27,919 nt of DNA, taken from contig JAICEG010000008.1 in NCBI GenBank assembly GCA_025924295.1, forward strand, positions 1 through 27,919, written 5' to 3'. The notes beneath the pieces were generated by a model, which had not been told where the DNA came from, ran no database searches, and saw only the letters and a program-made list of their open reading frames with translations. The position numbers were made by a program, and so were the translations under genes. Position 1 is the stretch's first letter; the number at the start of each line of letters is the position of its first letter. Below are positions 1 through 6,422 of the stretch, piece after piece. Source of the DNA: Vicinamibacteria bacterium (GTDB taxonomy: Bacteria > Acidobacteriota > Vicinamibacteria > Vicinamibacterales > UBA2999).

Positions 1-16
1 AGCGAGGTTCGCCGCG

Positions 17-25
17 TGCTAGGCT
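17..25 (+). promoter_or_regulatory. Extended -10 promoter element upstream of the YchF-like gene
   Basis: The string TGC-TAGGCT fits the extended -10 pattern TGn-TAnnnT. The expected transcription start, seven bases after the hexamer, is near position 32, only about three bases before the ATG at 35. The -35 region would lie outside the window. No Shine-Dalgarno sequence precedes the ATG. Confidence 0.4.
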
Positions 26-34
26 GGCAAGTTC

Positions 35-1123
35 ATGCTTCGAGCGGCTCTCATAGGTTTCCCATCCAGCGGCAAGACCACGTTGTTTCAGCTCATGACG
101 AGTGCCCGCGACGCACCGAAGGGACGGGGCGACGTCAACATCGGCATCTCGAAGGTTCCGGATAGCCGCCTCGATGCGCTGACCGCGATGTACAACCCGC
201 GCAAGCGGGTACCCGCGACGGTTGAATTCACCGACATCATTGCTCCCGCGCGCAGCGGGGCGCAGGCACTCGTGGACGTCGCCGGATACAAGAACGCCGA
301 CGCACTTGTCCATGTCGTGCGCGCGTTCCGCGATCAAAGCGTGCCTCACCCCTCTGGCTCGATCGATCCCGCACGAGACGCGCAGGCGATGGAAGACGAG
401 TTGATCCTTGCCGACCTCGGTGTGGCAGAGCGCAGGCTCGAGCGCATCGAGAAAGATCTCAAGAAGGGCCGCTCGGCCGAACTGGAGAAAGAACGCGATC
501 TGGTGCACCGGTGTCAGAAGGCACTCGAAGACGGAAAGCCGCTGCGGGCGCTCGAGCTGACGGGCGATGATTTGAAGCGGCTGCGTGGCTTTCAGTTCCT
601 TTCAGCCAAGCCGCTCCTCCTCGTCATCAATCTCGACGAAGAGGATCTCAGCGAAGTCGGAGCATCGATCGAGAAGGCTGCCGACAAAGCCGGTCTGACG
701 GCGTTTCTCGCGCACGCGGCGACGCGTGCCGTGGCTCTCTGCGCGAAGATCGAGCTCGAGATCTCTCAACTCGAGGGCGACGATGCGAGGGCCTTTCTGT
801 CCGACCTGGGCCTGAAGGAATCGGGACTCGATCGCGTCATCCGCACCAGCTACGATCTGCTCGGCTATATGTCGTTCTTCACCGTGGGTGAGGACGAATG
901 CCGCGCCTGGTCGATCGCACGAGGCACACCGGCTCAGCTAGCCGCGGGTGAGATCCACACCGATATCCAGCGTGGGTTCATCAGGGCCGAGGTGGTCGCT
1001 TACGATGCCCTCACCACACGTGGATCGATGGCTGCATGCAGGGATCACGGCGAGGTCCGCCTCGAGGGTAAGGAATACGTCGTCCAGGACGGTGACATCA
1101 TCAATTTCCGGTTCGCGACGTGA
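35..1123 (+). CDS. YchF/Obg-related P-loop NTPase with DUF933 (TGS-like) C-terminal domain, divergent paralogue
   Basis: A predicted nucleotide-hydrolysing switch protein of the YchF branch of Obg GTPases, which are cytosolic and ribosome-associated in known members. The 362-residue length matches the family. The P-loop GFPSSGKT lies at residues 8-15; canonical YchF has GLPNVGKS. The base-recognition motif is NLDE at residues 199-202, the NxxE form that in YchF favours ATP over GTP. The switch II/G3 segment reads DIIAPARSGA where canonical members have DIAGLVKGAS, so the G3 glycine is lost. A helical region follows at about residues 125-190. The C-terminal 85 residues are a typical DUF933/TGS domain (RAWSIARGT, AAGEIHTDIQRGFIRAE, DGDIINFRF). 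The ATG at 35 fits the P-loop at the N terminus and has a near-leaderless -10 element. The family call is firm; the cellular role is unknown, and the altered G1 and G3 suggest a paralogue rather than the housekeeping YchF. Confidence 0.85.
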   Translation: MLRAALIGFPSSGKTTLFQLMTSARDAPKGRGDVNIGISKVPDSRLDALTAMYNPRKRVPATVEFTDIIAPARSGAQALVDVAGYKNADALVHVVRAFRDQSVPHPSGSIDPARDAQAMEDELILADLGVAERRLERIEKDLKKGRSAELEKERDLVHRCQKALEDGKPLRALELTGDDLKRLRGFQFLSAKPLLLVINLDEEDLSEVGASIEKAADKAGLTAFLAHAATRAVALCAKIELEISQLEGDDARAFLSDLGLKESGLDRVIRTSYDLLGYMSFFTVGEDECRAWSIARGTPAQLAAGEIHTDIQRGFIRAEVVAYDALTTRGSMAACRDHGEVRLEGKEYVVQDGDIINFRFAT

Positions 1124-1198
1124 GCTTCGCGTCCTGCGAGGGTGGTCCACTCGTCATACTGAAGTGGCATAGCAGACAGGCAATGATCAGTCTCGTTC

Positions 1199-1228
1199 TT
1201 GTCAGCAAAAACCTTCCCGTGCTACGGT
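1199..1228 (+). promoter_or_regulatory. Sigma70-type promoter for the sugar-modification operon
   Basis: TTGTCA at 1199-1204 resembles a -35 box. It is separated by 18 bases from TACGGT at 1223-1228, which is preceded by TGC and so makes an extended -10. The predicted start is near 1235, giving a leader of about seven bases before the ATG at 1242. This is the only promoter in the window for which I see both boxes. The rest of the 118-base gap (1124-1198) shows no gene and no convincing terminator. Confidence 0.5.
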
Positions 1229-1241
1229 TTGGGGCCTTCTC

Positions 1242-2051
1242 ATGCCGGATCGCTCTGTGACGCGCGCCCCCGGTCTCAGCATGTTTTTTCCCGCGTATAA
1301 CGACGCGGGCACCATCGCCAGTCTCGTGATCCAGGCGCAGGAGGCGATCCGCCAGCTGACGCCCGACTTCGAGATCATTGTCGTCAACGATGGCAGCCGC
1401 GATCAGACGGGACAGATCGCTGACGAGCTTGCCCGCACCTACCCGAACGTCCGCGTCATCCACCACGTCGGAAACCGCGGCTACGGTGGCGCACTGCGGT
1501 CCGGGTTCTCGGCGGCAACGAAAGATCTGATCGCGTACACCGACGGGGACGCCCAGTACGACCCGTCTGAAATCGCGGCGCTCTGGGCGCGCCTCGGCGA
1601 CGACGCCGACATGGTCACCGGCTACAAGATCAGCCGATCGGATCCGCTGCACCGCATCATCATCGGCCGCGTGTATCACTTCACCGTCAAGCTCCTCTTC
1701 ATGCTCCGGGTCCGCGACGTCGACTGCGACTTCCGACTGATGCGACGCGAAGTGTTCGATCGCGTGAAGCTGGATCGCGACAGTGGTGTGATCTGCCTGG
1801 AGCTGATGCGCAAAGTCCAGGACGCCGGGTTCCGCGTCGTCGAAGTGCCCGTTCACCATTACCATCGCACGCACGGGCGATCGCAGTTCTTCAATTTCCG
1901 CCGCGTCTTCCGGACCGGTGTCGACGTGATGAAACTGTGGATTGAGCTGGTGGTGCTCGGACGCGGACGACAGAGTACGCCGGTGTTGTTCCGCAACCCG
2001 ATGGCGCAGCGCCCCGCCCGCTCGGGTCCGACCCGAGGCGTTCAGCCGTGA
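1242..2051 (+). CDS. Family 2 glycosyltransferase (DPM1/GtrB-like, no membrane domain)
   Basis: A predicted inverting GT-A glycosyltransferase that moves a sugar from an NDP-sugar to a lipid-phosphate or glycan acceptor at the cytoplasmic membrane face. Of 269 residues, the first ~220 form the GT2 fold: FFPAYND near the N terminus, VNDGS with Asp50, and the metal-binding DGD triad at residues 101-103 within YTDGDAQYDP. The later segment RTHGRSQF resembles the acceptor-site region of dolichyl/undecaprenyl-phosphate glycosyltransferases. No transmembrane helices follow the catalytic domain, unlike GtrB. The ATG at 1242 lies just after an extended -10 element. The stop codon overlaps the GTG of the next gene (GTGA at 2048), so translation is probably coupled. 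With the downstream epimerase and aminotransferase this looks like a small module for making and attaching an amino or deoxy sugar. The exact sugar cannot be read from sequence. Confidence 0.88.
   Translation: MPDRSVTRAPGLSMFFPAYNDAGTIASLVIQAQEAIRQLTPDFEIIVVNDGSRDQTGQIADELARTYPNVRVIHHVGNRGYGGALRSGFSAATKDLIAYTDGDAQYDPSEIAALWARLGDDADMVTGYKISRSDPLHRIIIGRVYHFTVKLLFMLRVRDVDCDFRLMRREVFDRVKLDRDSGVICLELMRKVQDAGFRVVEVPVHHYHRTHGRSQFFNFRRVFRTGVDVMKLWIELVVLGRGRQSTPVLFRNPMAQRPARSGPTRGVQP
2021..2037. repeat. 8-bp inverted repeat near the end of the glycosyltransferase gene
   Basis: CTCGGGTC at 2021-2028 and GACCCGAG at 2030-2037 are perfect reverse complements around one central base. The repeat sits in the last codons of the glycosyltransferase gene, 11 bases before the GTG start of the epimerase. 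It could be a protein-binding palindrome or hairpin affecting coupling, or a coincidence of GC-rich coding sequence. Confidence 0.35.
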
Positions 2052-3082
2052 CTTCGTCCCCGCCCGACTATCAGGCTTTCTACCAGGGACGCTCGGTCAT
2101 GATCACGGGCGGACTCGGTTTCATCGGGAGCAATCTGGCGCGCCAGCTGGTTGGACTCGGCGCCCGCGTTTTGCTGATCGATTCACTGATCAGCGACTAC
2201 GGCGGCAACCTGTTCAACATCGACGGCATCGAGGACTGCCTCAAGGTGAACATCGCTGACGTCCGTCAGCAGAGCACCATGAACTACCTGGTACGCGGCC
2301 ACGATGTGATCTTCAACCTCGCCGGACAGGTCAGTCACATCGACAGCATGCGGGAGCCGTACACCGACCTGGAGATCAACTGCCGCGCCCAACTGTCGCT
2401 ACTCGAGGCCTGCCGGCACAACAACCCGGCCGTCAAGGTGGTCTTCGCAGGCACGCGGCAGATCTATGGCCGCGCCGATTTCCTGCCGGTCACCGAATCG
2501 CATCTGGTGCGGCCGACCGATGTGAACGGGATCAACAAGGCAGCCGGCGAGTATTACCACCTGGTCTACAACAACGTCTTCGGCGTGCGCGCCTGCTCGC
2601 TCCGACTGACGAACGTGTACGGACCGCGTCAGCTGATCAAACACAATCGCCAGGGTTTCATCGCCTGGTTCATCCGCCAGGTCGTCGAGGATCGCGAGAT
2701 CCAGATCTATGGTGACGGCGAGCAGCTGCGCGACTTCGTGTATGTCGACGATGCCGCGGACGCGTTCCTGCGAGCGGGCGCCAGCGACGACAGCAACGGC
2801 CAGGTGTTCAACGTTGGCGGCGCCGAGGCGATATCACTGCGCCAGGTCGTCGAACTGCTGATCTCGGTCGCCGGTACCGGCCGCTATCGCTTGATCAGCT
2901 GGCCGCAGGAGAAAAAAGCGATCGACATCGGTGACTTCCACGCCGACTCGTCGCTCATCAATCGGACGCTCGGGTGGCAGCCGACCACGTCACTCCGCGA
3001 CGGACTGCGGGACACGGTCGCGTTCTACCGCGCGAACCTGCCGCACTACGTGCCGAGTGGGTCGCCAGTCGGCGCGTTGTGA
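2048..3082 (+). CDS. NAD-dependent epimerase/dehydratase (extended SDR) with Asn at the catalytic Tyr position
   Basis: A predicted nucleotide-sugar epimerase, dehydratase or oxidoreductase of the extended short-chain dehydrogenase family, cytosolic, 344 residues. The NAD(P)-binding glycine motif TGGLGFIG is at residues 20-27. Other family landmarks are NLAGQVSHIDS, Thr136 in FAGTRQIYG (the usual Ser/Thr position), RLTNVYGPRQ, and the substrate-loop segment IYGDGEQLRDFVYVDD. The active-site YxxxK motif instead reads N-G-I-N-K at residues 160-164: the lysine is kept but the catalytic tyrosine is asparagine. The GTG start overlaps the upstream stop (GTGA), and its own stop overlaps the GTG of the next gene in the same way. 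The pairing with a DegT aminotransferase suggests it supplies or modifies a keto-sugar intermediate. The fold is certain; the reaction is uncertain because of the missing tyrosine. Confidence 0.87.
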   Translation: MTSSPPDYQAFYQGRSVMITGGLGFIGSNLARQLVGLGARVLLIDSLISDYGGNLFNIDGIEDCLKVNIADVRQQSTMNYLVRGHDVIFNLAGQVSHIDSMREPYTDLEINCRAQLSLLEACRHNNPAVKVVFAGTRQIYGRADFLPVTESHLVRPTDVNGINKAAGEYYHLVYNNVFGVRACSLRLTNVYGPRQLIKHNRQGFIAWFIRQVVEDREIQIYGDGEQLRDFVYVDDAADAFLRAGASDDSNGQVFNVGGAEAISLRQVVELLISVAGTGRYRLISWPQEKKAIDIGDFHADSSLINRTLGWQPTTSLRDGLRDTVAFYRANLPHYVPSGSPVGAL

Positions 3083-4188
3083 CCGAGTCGTCGCCGCTTC
3101 CATTCACTGATCTCCGTCCCGGCGAAGATGCCCCCGAGGTGGCGGCGGCGATCGCTCGCGTGATCGAGCGCGGCTGGTTCGTCCTCGGTCCCGAAGTCGA
3201 GGCCTTCGAGAGCGCGTTCGCCGAGGCGTGCGCCGCGCGATTCGCCGTCGGCGTCGGCAACGGCACCGACGCCATCACGCTCGCCTTGCGCGCGCTCGAC
3301 ATCGGGAGCGGCGACGAGGTCATCGTTCCGGCATTGACTGCGGCGTTCACCGGTCTTGCCGTGATCGCATCCGGAGCGACGCCGCGAATCGTGGACGTCG
3401 AGCCCGGTACGCTGACTCTCGATCCCGAGGCCTGTGCCGCCGTCGTGACGTCGCGCACGAAAGCGATCGTACCGGTGCACTTGTACGGCCAGCCCGCGGA
3501 GATGACTGCGATCCGCCGAATTGCGGACCGTCACACGCTGGCGATCGTCGAGGACTGCTGTCAGGCGCATCTCGCCACCGAGAACGGTGTGCCGATCGGC
3601 ACGACATCACATGCCGCTGTGTTCAGTTTCTACCCGACGAAGAACCTTGGTGGACTCGGCGACGGCGGCGCCGTGATCACGGGCGACGACGCGATCGCCA
3701 CCAGGGTGCGGCGTCTCCGAAACGGCGGCCAGCGTGATCGCTATCATCATGTCGAGCCAGGCGTGAACAGCCGGCTCGACGAACTCCAGGCAGCCGTTCT
3801 TCGTGCGCGGTTGCACTTTCTTCCCGCCTGGACGGCACGCCGTCGTCAGCTGGCCTCGCTCTATCGCCGTCAGTTGTCAGACGCTGTGACGGCTGTCAGC
3901 GAACGAGACCCCGGCCACGTCTACCATCTGTTTCCGGTTCGCCTCGAGGCGAGAGACGACCTCAGTGCCTACCTCGCCCAGGCGGGAATCGGAACATTGA
4001 TCCATTACCCCGTGCCGCTGTCGGACCAGGAGGCCTTTGCCGCGTACAAGCCGGAGGCATGTCCCGTGGCCTCGAAAGCCGCGGCGGAGCTGGTATCGCT
4101 GCCTCTGCACCCACGCCTCGCCGACACCGACATCGCGCGTGTCGCCCGGACGGTGAATGCGTTCGTGAAGGCCCACTCCGAGGCGTAG
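3079..4188 (+). CDS. DegT/DnrJ/EryC1/StrS family PLP-dependent sugar aminotransferase
   Basis: A predicted pyridoxal-phosphate enzyme that transaminates an NDP-keto-sugar to an amino sugar for cell-surface glycan or a glycosylated metabolite. The 369-residue length fits the family. Landmarks are GNGTDAITLALRAL (cofactor phosphate region), VPVHLYGQPA, Asp159 in VEDCCQAH (pyridine nitrogen contact), and the Schiff-base Lys188 in FSFYPTKNLGGLGDGG. NSRLDELQAAVL and the C-terminal HYPVPLSDQ and VSLPLHPRL segments are also typical. The GTG at 3079 is chosen because it overlaps the upstream stop (GTGA), exactly like the preceding junction, and puts the start close to the conserved domain. An in-frame ATG at 2974 would lie deep inside the epimerase gene. 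StrS enzymes can instead act as PLP-dependent dehydratases, but the lysine is present here, so a transaminase is favoured. Confidence 0.9.
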   Translation: MTESSPLPFTDLRPGEDAPEVAAAIARVIERGWFVLGPEVEAFESAFAEACAARFAVGVGNGTDAITLALRALDIGSGDEVIVPALTAAFTGLAVIASGATPRIVDVEPGTLTLDPEACAAVVTSRTKAIVPVHLYGQPAEMTAIRRIADRHTLAIVEDCCQAHLATENGVPIGTTSHAAVFSFYPTKNLGGLGDGGAVITGDDAIATRVRRLRNGGQRDRYHHVEPGVNSRLDELQAAVLRARLHFLPAWTARRRQLASLYRRQLSDAVTAVSERDPGHVYHLFPVRLEARDDLSAYLAQAGIGTLIHYPVPLSDQEAFAAYKPEACPVASKAAAELVSLPLHPRLADTDIARVARTVNAFVKAHSEA

Positions 4189-4196
4189 TTCTCGGG

Positions 4197-4202
4197 TACA
4201 AT
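4197..4202 (+). promoter_or_regulatory. -10 element for leaderless transcription of the STN-domain gene
   Basis: TACAAT lies six bases before the ATG at 4209. The expected transcription start is the A of that ATG, so the mRNA would be leaderless. It sits in the 20-base gap after the aminotransferase stop. No convincing -35 hexamer is visible upstream. Confidence 0.5.
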
Positions 4203-4208
4203 GCCGCC

Positions 4209-4880
4209 ATGCGCAGCAGGAATTTCGTCGCAGCGCTCCTTTTCCTTCTCAGCAGTACAGGCATCGCGTCGGCGCAGGCGCTCTCGCTCGAGTTCAATCA
4301 GGGACGCGTCAAACTGACAGCTGAGAACGTTCCCGTCAGCCGGATCCTCGCGGAATGGGCACGACTGGGAGGCACCCAGATCGTCAACGGCGAACGCATT
4401 CCGGGCGCTCCGGTCTCGCTTCAGCTCGTTGACGCCCCGGAACGGCAGGCGCTCGACATCGTCCTTCGCCAGGCCGCGGGGTACATGGTTCTCGCTCGCG
4501 ATGCGAACTCGAAGGGCGCCTCGTCGTTCGCAAAGATCATGGTGCTCCCGACGACGTCGCGGGCCCCTGCAGCATCAGCGCTGCCGCAGCCGCCGACACC
4601 ACCCCCGCAGTTCCGTGAGCCGGAGCCGGAAGTCGAGGAGGAAGAGGAGCCGTCTCCGGGGCCGCCGCCGAACTTCCCGCGCGGCCGCATACCGAACCTG
4701 AACGCGCCGCAGGGAGGAGCCCCGATTCCGCCTGACGACACCGAGATCGATCCGGAGCAGGAGGAACCGCAGCCGCCGGCTCCAGGTAACCCATTCGGCG
4801 TCGTCCCCGGCGGTGTGCGTCCGGGCACCATCAATGCGCCGCCGCAAAGACCCGGCGAGGCCGAGCAGACACCGCGATAG
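4209..4880 (+). CDS. Secreted protein with an N-terminal STN (secretin/TonB short) domain and a Pro/Glu-rich tail
   Basis: A protein of 223 residues with a Sec signal peptide (hydrophobic AALLFLL core, likely cleavage after ASA at residue 22). One STN-type domain follows at about residues 24-97: LSLEFNQGRVKLTAENVPVSRIL, then a VSLQLVDAPERQALDIVL segment. STN domains normally form the periplasmic N terminus of secretins, FecA-like receptors or anti-sigma partners. Here nothing of that kind follows. From about residue 112 the chain is low-complexity, rich in Pro, Glu, Gly and Asn, with an acidic run near residue 138, and probably disordered. The ATG at 4209 is chosen because it starts the signal peptide and follows TACAAT by six bases; a longer in-frame ORF from 4059 would overlap the aminotransferase and bury the signal. 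It is probably periplasmic or envelope-associated. I cannot assign a function or partner. Confidence 0.8.
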   Translation: MRSRNFVAALLFLLSSTGIASAQALSLEFNQGRVKLTAENVPVSRILAEWARLGGTQIVNGERIPGAPVSLQLVDAPERQALDIVLRQAAGYMVLARDANSKGASSFAKIMVLPTTSRAPAASALPQPPTPPPQFREPEPEVEEEEEPSPGPPPNFPRGRIPNLNAPQGGAPIPPDDTEIDPEQEEPQPPAPGNPFGVVPGGVRPGTINAPPQRPGEAEQTPR

Positions 4881-4897
4881 CAGGCGGTTCGTTCTCG

Positions 4898-4903
4898 TAC
4901 AAT
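4898..4903 (+). promoter_or_regulatory. -10 element (TACAAT) upstream of the GNAT gene
   Basis: The same hexamer as in front of the preceding gene, again preceded by TCTCGG or TCTCG. The expected start is near 4910, giving a leader of about 16 bases that falls inside the inverted repeat at 4904-4924. No clear -35 box is seen. Confidence 0.45.
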
Positions 4904-4924
4904 AGACGCAGATCCTCTGCGTCT
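4904..4924. repeat. Perfect 9-bp inverted repeat between promoter element and start codon
   Basis: AGACGCAGA (4904-4912) and TCTGCGTCT (4916-4924) are exact reverse complements around TCC. The repeat begins directly after the -10 hexamer and ends one base before the ATG-proximal C at 4925. It could be an operator covering the transcription start, or a 5'-terminal mRNA hairpin with a three-base loop controlling ribosome access or decay. No Shine-Dalgarno sequence is present. Confidence 0.6.
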
Positions 4925-4925
4925 C

Positions 4926-5969
4926 ATGTCTGACATCGACCGCTTCCGCCCCGACGACCGCCGGGGTGTCGACACGCTCTATCGGCGCACGTACGGCGCC
5001 GACGCCGCCGAGGCGATTCGCCTCAGGTGGGACTGGCAGCATCGACGCAATCCATACAACCCGACTGGCCAGCCAGGCATCTGGGTCGCGCGCGAGGGTC
5101 CGACGGTTGTCGGGCAGTATCCGACGCTCCCCGTTCGTTTGTCGCTCAAGGGGATCGAGATCGACGGCGCGTGGGGTGCGGGCGCGATGATCGCGCCAGA
5201 GCGTGACCGTCAGGGGCTCGATGAGGCGCTGATCCGCGCATGGGATCGTCATAGCGGCGCGGTCCTCGCCTTCGGACCATCCGAGCAGCCGCGCGGCGTG
5301 ATCGATCGGCTCCACTGGCCACCGTCGCACCTGGTACCCAGCTTCGTGAAGCCGTTGACGCGGCGCGCCTTTCGAGTGCCGAACGTGCCGACGCCATTCA
5401 ATCGGCTCATCTCCGCGCTCATCTACCCAGTCGTGCAGGTCGTCGCGAGATCGCGGCCGCTGCGTGCCGAATGCGAACCCATCCGCCGCTTCGACAACAG
5501 CTTCACGACATTGTGGGAGCGGCTCGCTCCGAAGTTCGACCTCGCCGTCCGCCGCGACGCCTCGTACTTGAACTGGCGCTACATCGAGCCACCGCACGTT
5601 CGCTACTCCGTGGTCGCACTGAAGCGACAGGGCGAAGTGCACGGGTACGCGGTGTATCGTCACCGTCACGAACCGCTCGGACGCGTGACGATGCTCGTCG
5701 ACCTCCTGGTCGATCCCGACGACGTGTCGGGACTCAAGACGCTGCTGCGATGGGTGGACCGCGAGGCGCGAGCCGAGGACTCCGACAAGGTCCGATGCTC
5801 GGTCATGAACGGTGCATTTCGCCGCGTGCTGCGCCGCAACGGCTACTTCAACGTGAAGTCCACGCTCGAAGTCAGCGTCAAGGTCAACGCCGTCCAGGTC
5901 CCGCGTGGGTTCTATGACGAGACCGAAGGCTGGCACATCACGAGCGGTGACTCGGAACAGGATCGCTGA
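4926..5969 (+). CDS. GNAT-family N-acetyltransferase-like protein
   Basis: A 347-residue protein with GNAT-like features: an N-terminal segment with GIWVAREGPTVVGQY (beta-strand and acyl-CoA-site-like), GAMIAPERDRQGLDEALI resembling the pyrophosphate loop region, and a second half with the motif YLNWRYIEPPHVRY (Y214-L-N-W-R218) typical of a group of long GNAT proteins often found near polysaccharide genes. The C-terminal part contains VTMLVDLLVDPDDVSGL, like a second GNAT-type strand/helix pair. It probably transfers an acyl group from acyl-CoA to an amine, but the substrate is unknown. No signal peptide is seen. It has its own promoter-like element and a 9-bp inverted repeat in its leader, and is followed after three bases by yqeY, so it probably heads the GNAT-yqeY-murJ-MFS unit. 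Confidence 0.75.
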   Translation: MSDIDRFRPDDRRGVDTLYRRTYGADAAEAIRLRWDWQHRRNPYNPTGQPGIWVAREGPTVVGQYPTLPVRLSLKGIEIDGAWGAGAMIAPERDRQGLDEALIRAWDRHSGAVLAFGPSEQPRGVIDRLHWPPSHLVPSFVKPLTRRAFRVPNVPTPFNRLISALIYPVVQVVARSRPLRAECEPIRRFDNSFTTLWERLAPKFDLAVRRDASYLNWRYIEPPHVRYSVVALKRQGEVHGYAVYRHRHEPLGRVTMLVDLLVDPDDVSGLKTLLRWVDREARAEDSDKVRCSVMNGAFRRVLRRNGYFNVKSTLEVSVKVNAVQVPRGFYDETEGWHITSGDSEQDR

Positions 5970-5972
5970 CAC

Positions 5973-6422
5973 ATGGGATTGAACGAACAAGTAGGCGCTG
6001 ACATCGCTGCGGCGATGAAAGCGCGCGATTCGTCGCGCCTGTCTGCGCTGCGCATGCTCAAGGCGGCCATCATGAACAAGGGCGTCGAGAAGGGGCGCGA
6101 TCTCGACGACGCCGAGGTGCTGCAGGTGGTCGCCTCGCTGGTGAAGCAGCGACGCGATTCCATCGAACAGTTCTCGAAGGCCGGCCGTACGGATCTCGTC
6201 GAGAAGGAAACCGGCGAGCTCACGGTGCTGCAGGCGTATCTACCGCCTTCGGCCACGCCCGAGGAAATCGACGCCGCCGTTGCCGAAGCCATTGCCGAGA
6301 CCGGCGCCACCTCTCCGAAAGACATGGGCAAGGTGATGAAGGCCGTCATGCCGAAGCTCGCTGGCAAGAACGCTGACGGCAAGGCGGTCAACGAAGCCGT
6401 CCGGCGCACGCTTGGCGCCTGA
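5973..6422 (+). CDS. yqeY: GatB/YqeY domain protein
   Basis: A full-length 149-residue stand-alone YqeY protein. It resembles the tRNA-interacting C-terminal domain of GatB, the amidotransferase that corrects mischarged Glu-tRNA(Gln) and Asp-tRNA(Asn). Typical features are the helical N terminus with MKARDSSRLSALRMLKAAI, the segment LPPSATPEEIDAAVAEAI, and the end motif GKVMKAVMPKLAGKNADGKAVNEAVR. The stand-alone protein is often encoded near rpsU, dnaG or rpoD, or near murJ-like genes; its precise role is not established. The ATG lies three bases after the GNAT stop, and the end overlaps the TTG start of murJ by 11 bases, so coupled translation is likely. Confidence 0.93.
   Translation: MGLNEQVGADIAAAMKARDSSRLSALRMLKAAIMNKGVEKGRDLDDAEVLQVVASLVKQRRDSIEQFSKAGRTDLVEKETGELTVLQAYLPPSATPEEIDAAVAEAIAETGATSPKDMGKVMKAVMPKLAGKNADGKAVNEAVRRTLGA

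Noticed and set aside
1..34. End of an upstream gene at the window edge
   Set aside because: One frame has a stop at 20-22, but too few codons are visible to support any gene.
1124..1198. Possible terminator hairpin after the YchF-like gene (CCACT...AGTGG)
   Set aside because: Only a five-base stem with an eleven-base loop and no T-tract.
4059..4208. Upstream in-frame start for the STN gene
   Set aside because: It would place 50 residues before the signal peptide and overlap the aminotransferase; TACAAT plus ATG at 4209 explains the start better.
4575..5990. 471-codon minus-strand open frame opposite the STN and GNAT genes
   Set aside because: It spans two genes that each have a promoter-like element and family motifs, and its translation shows no domain; a composition artefact.
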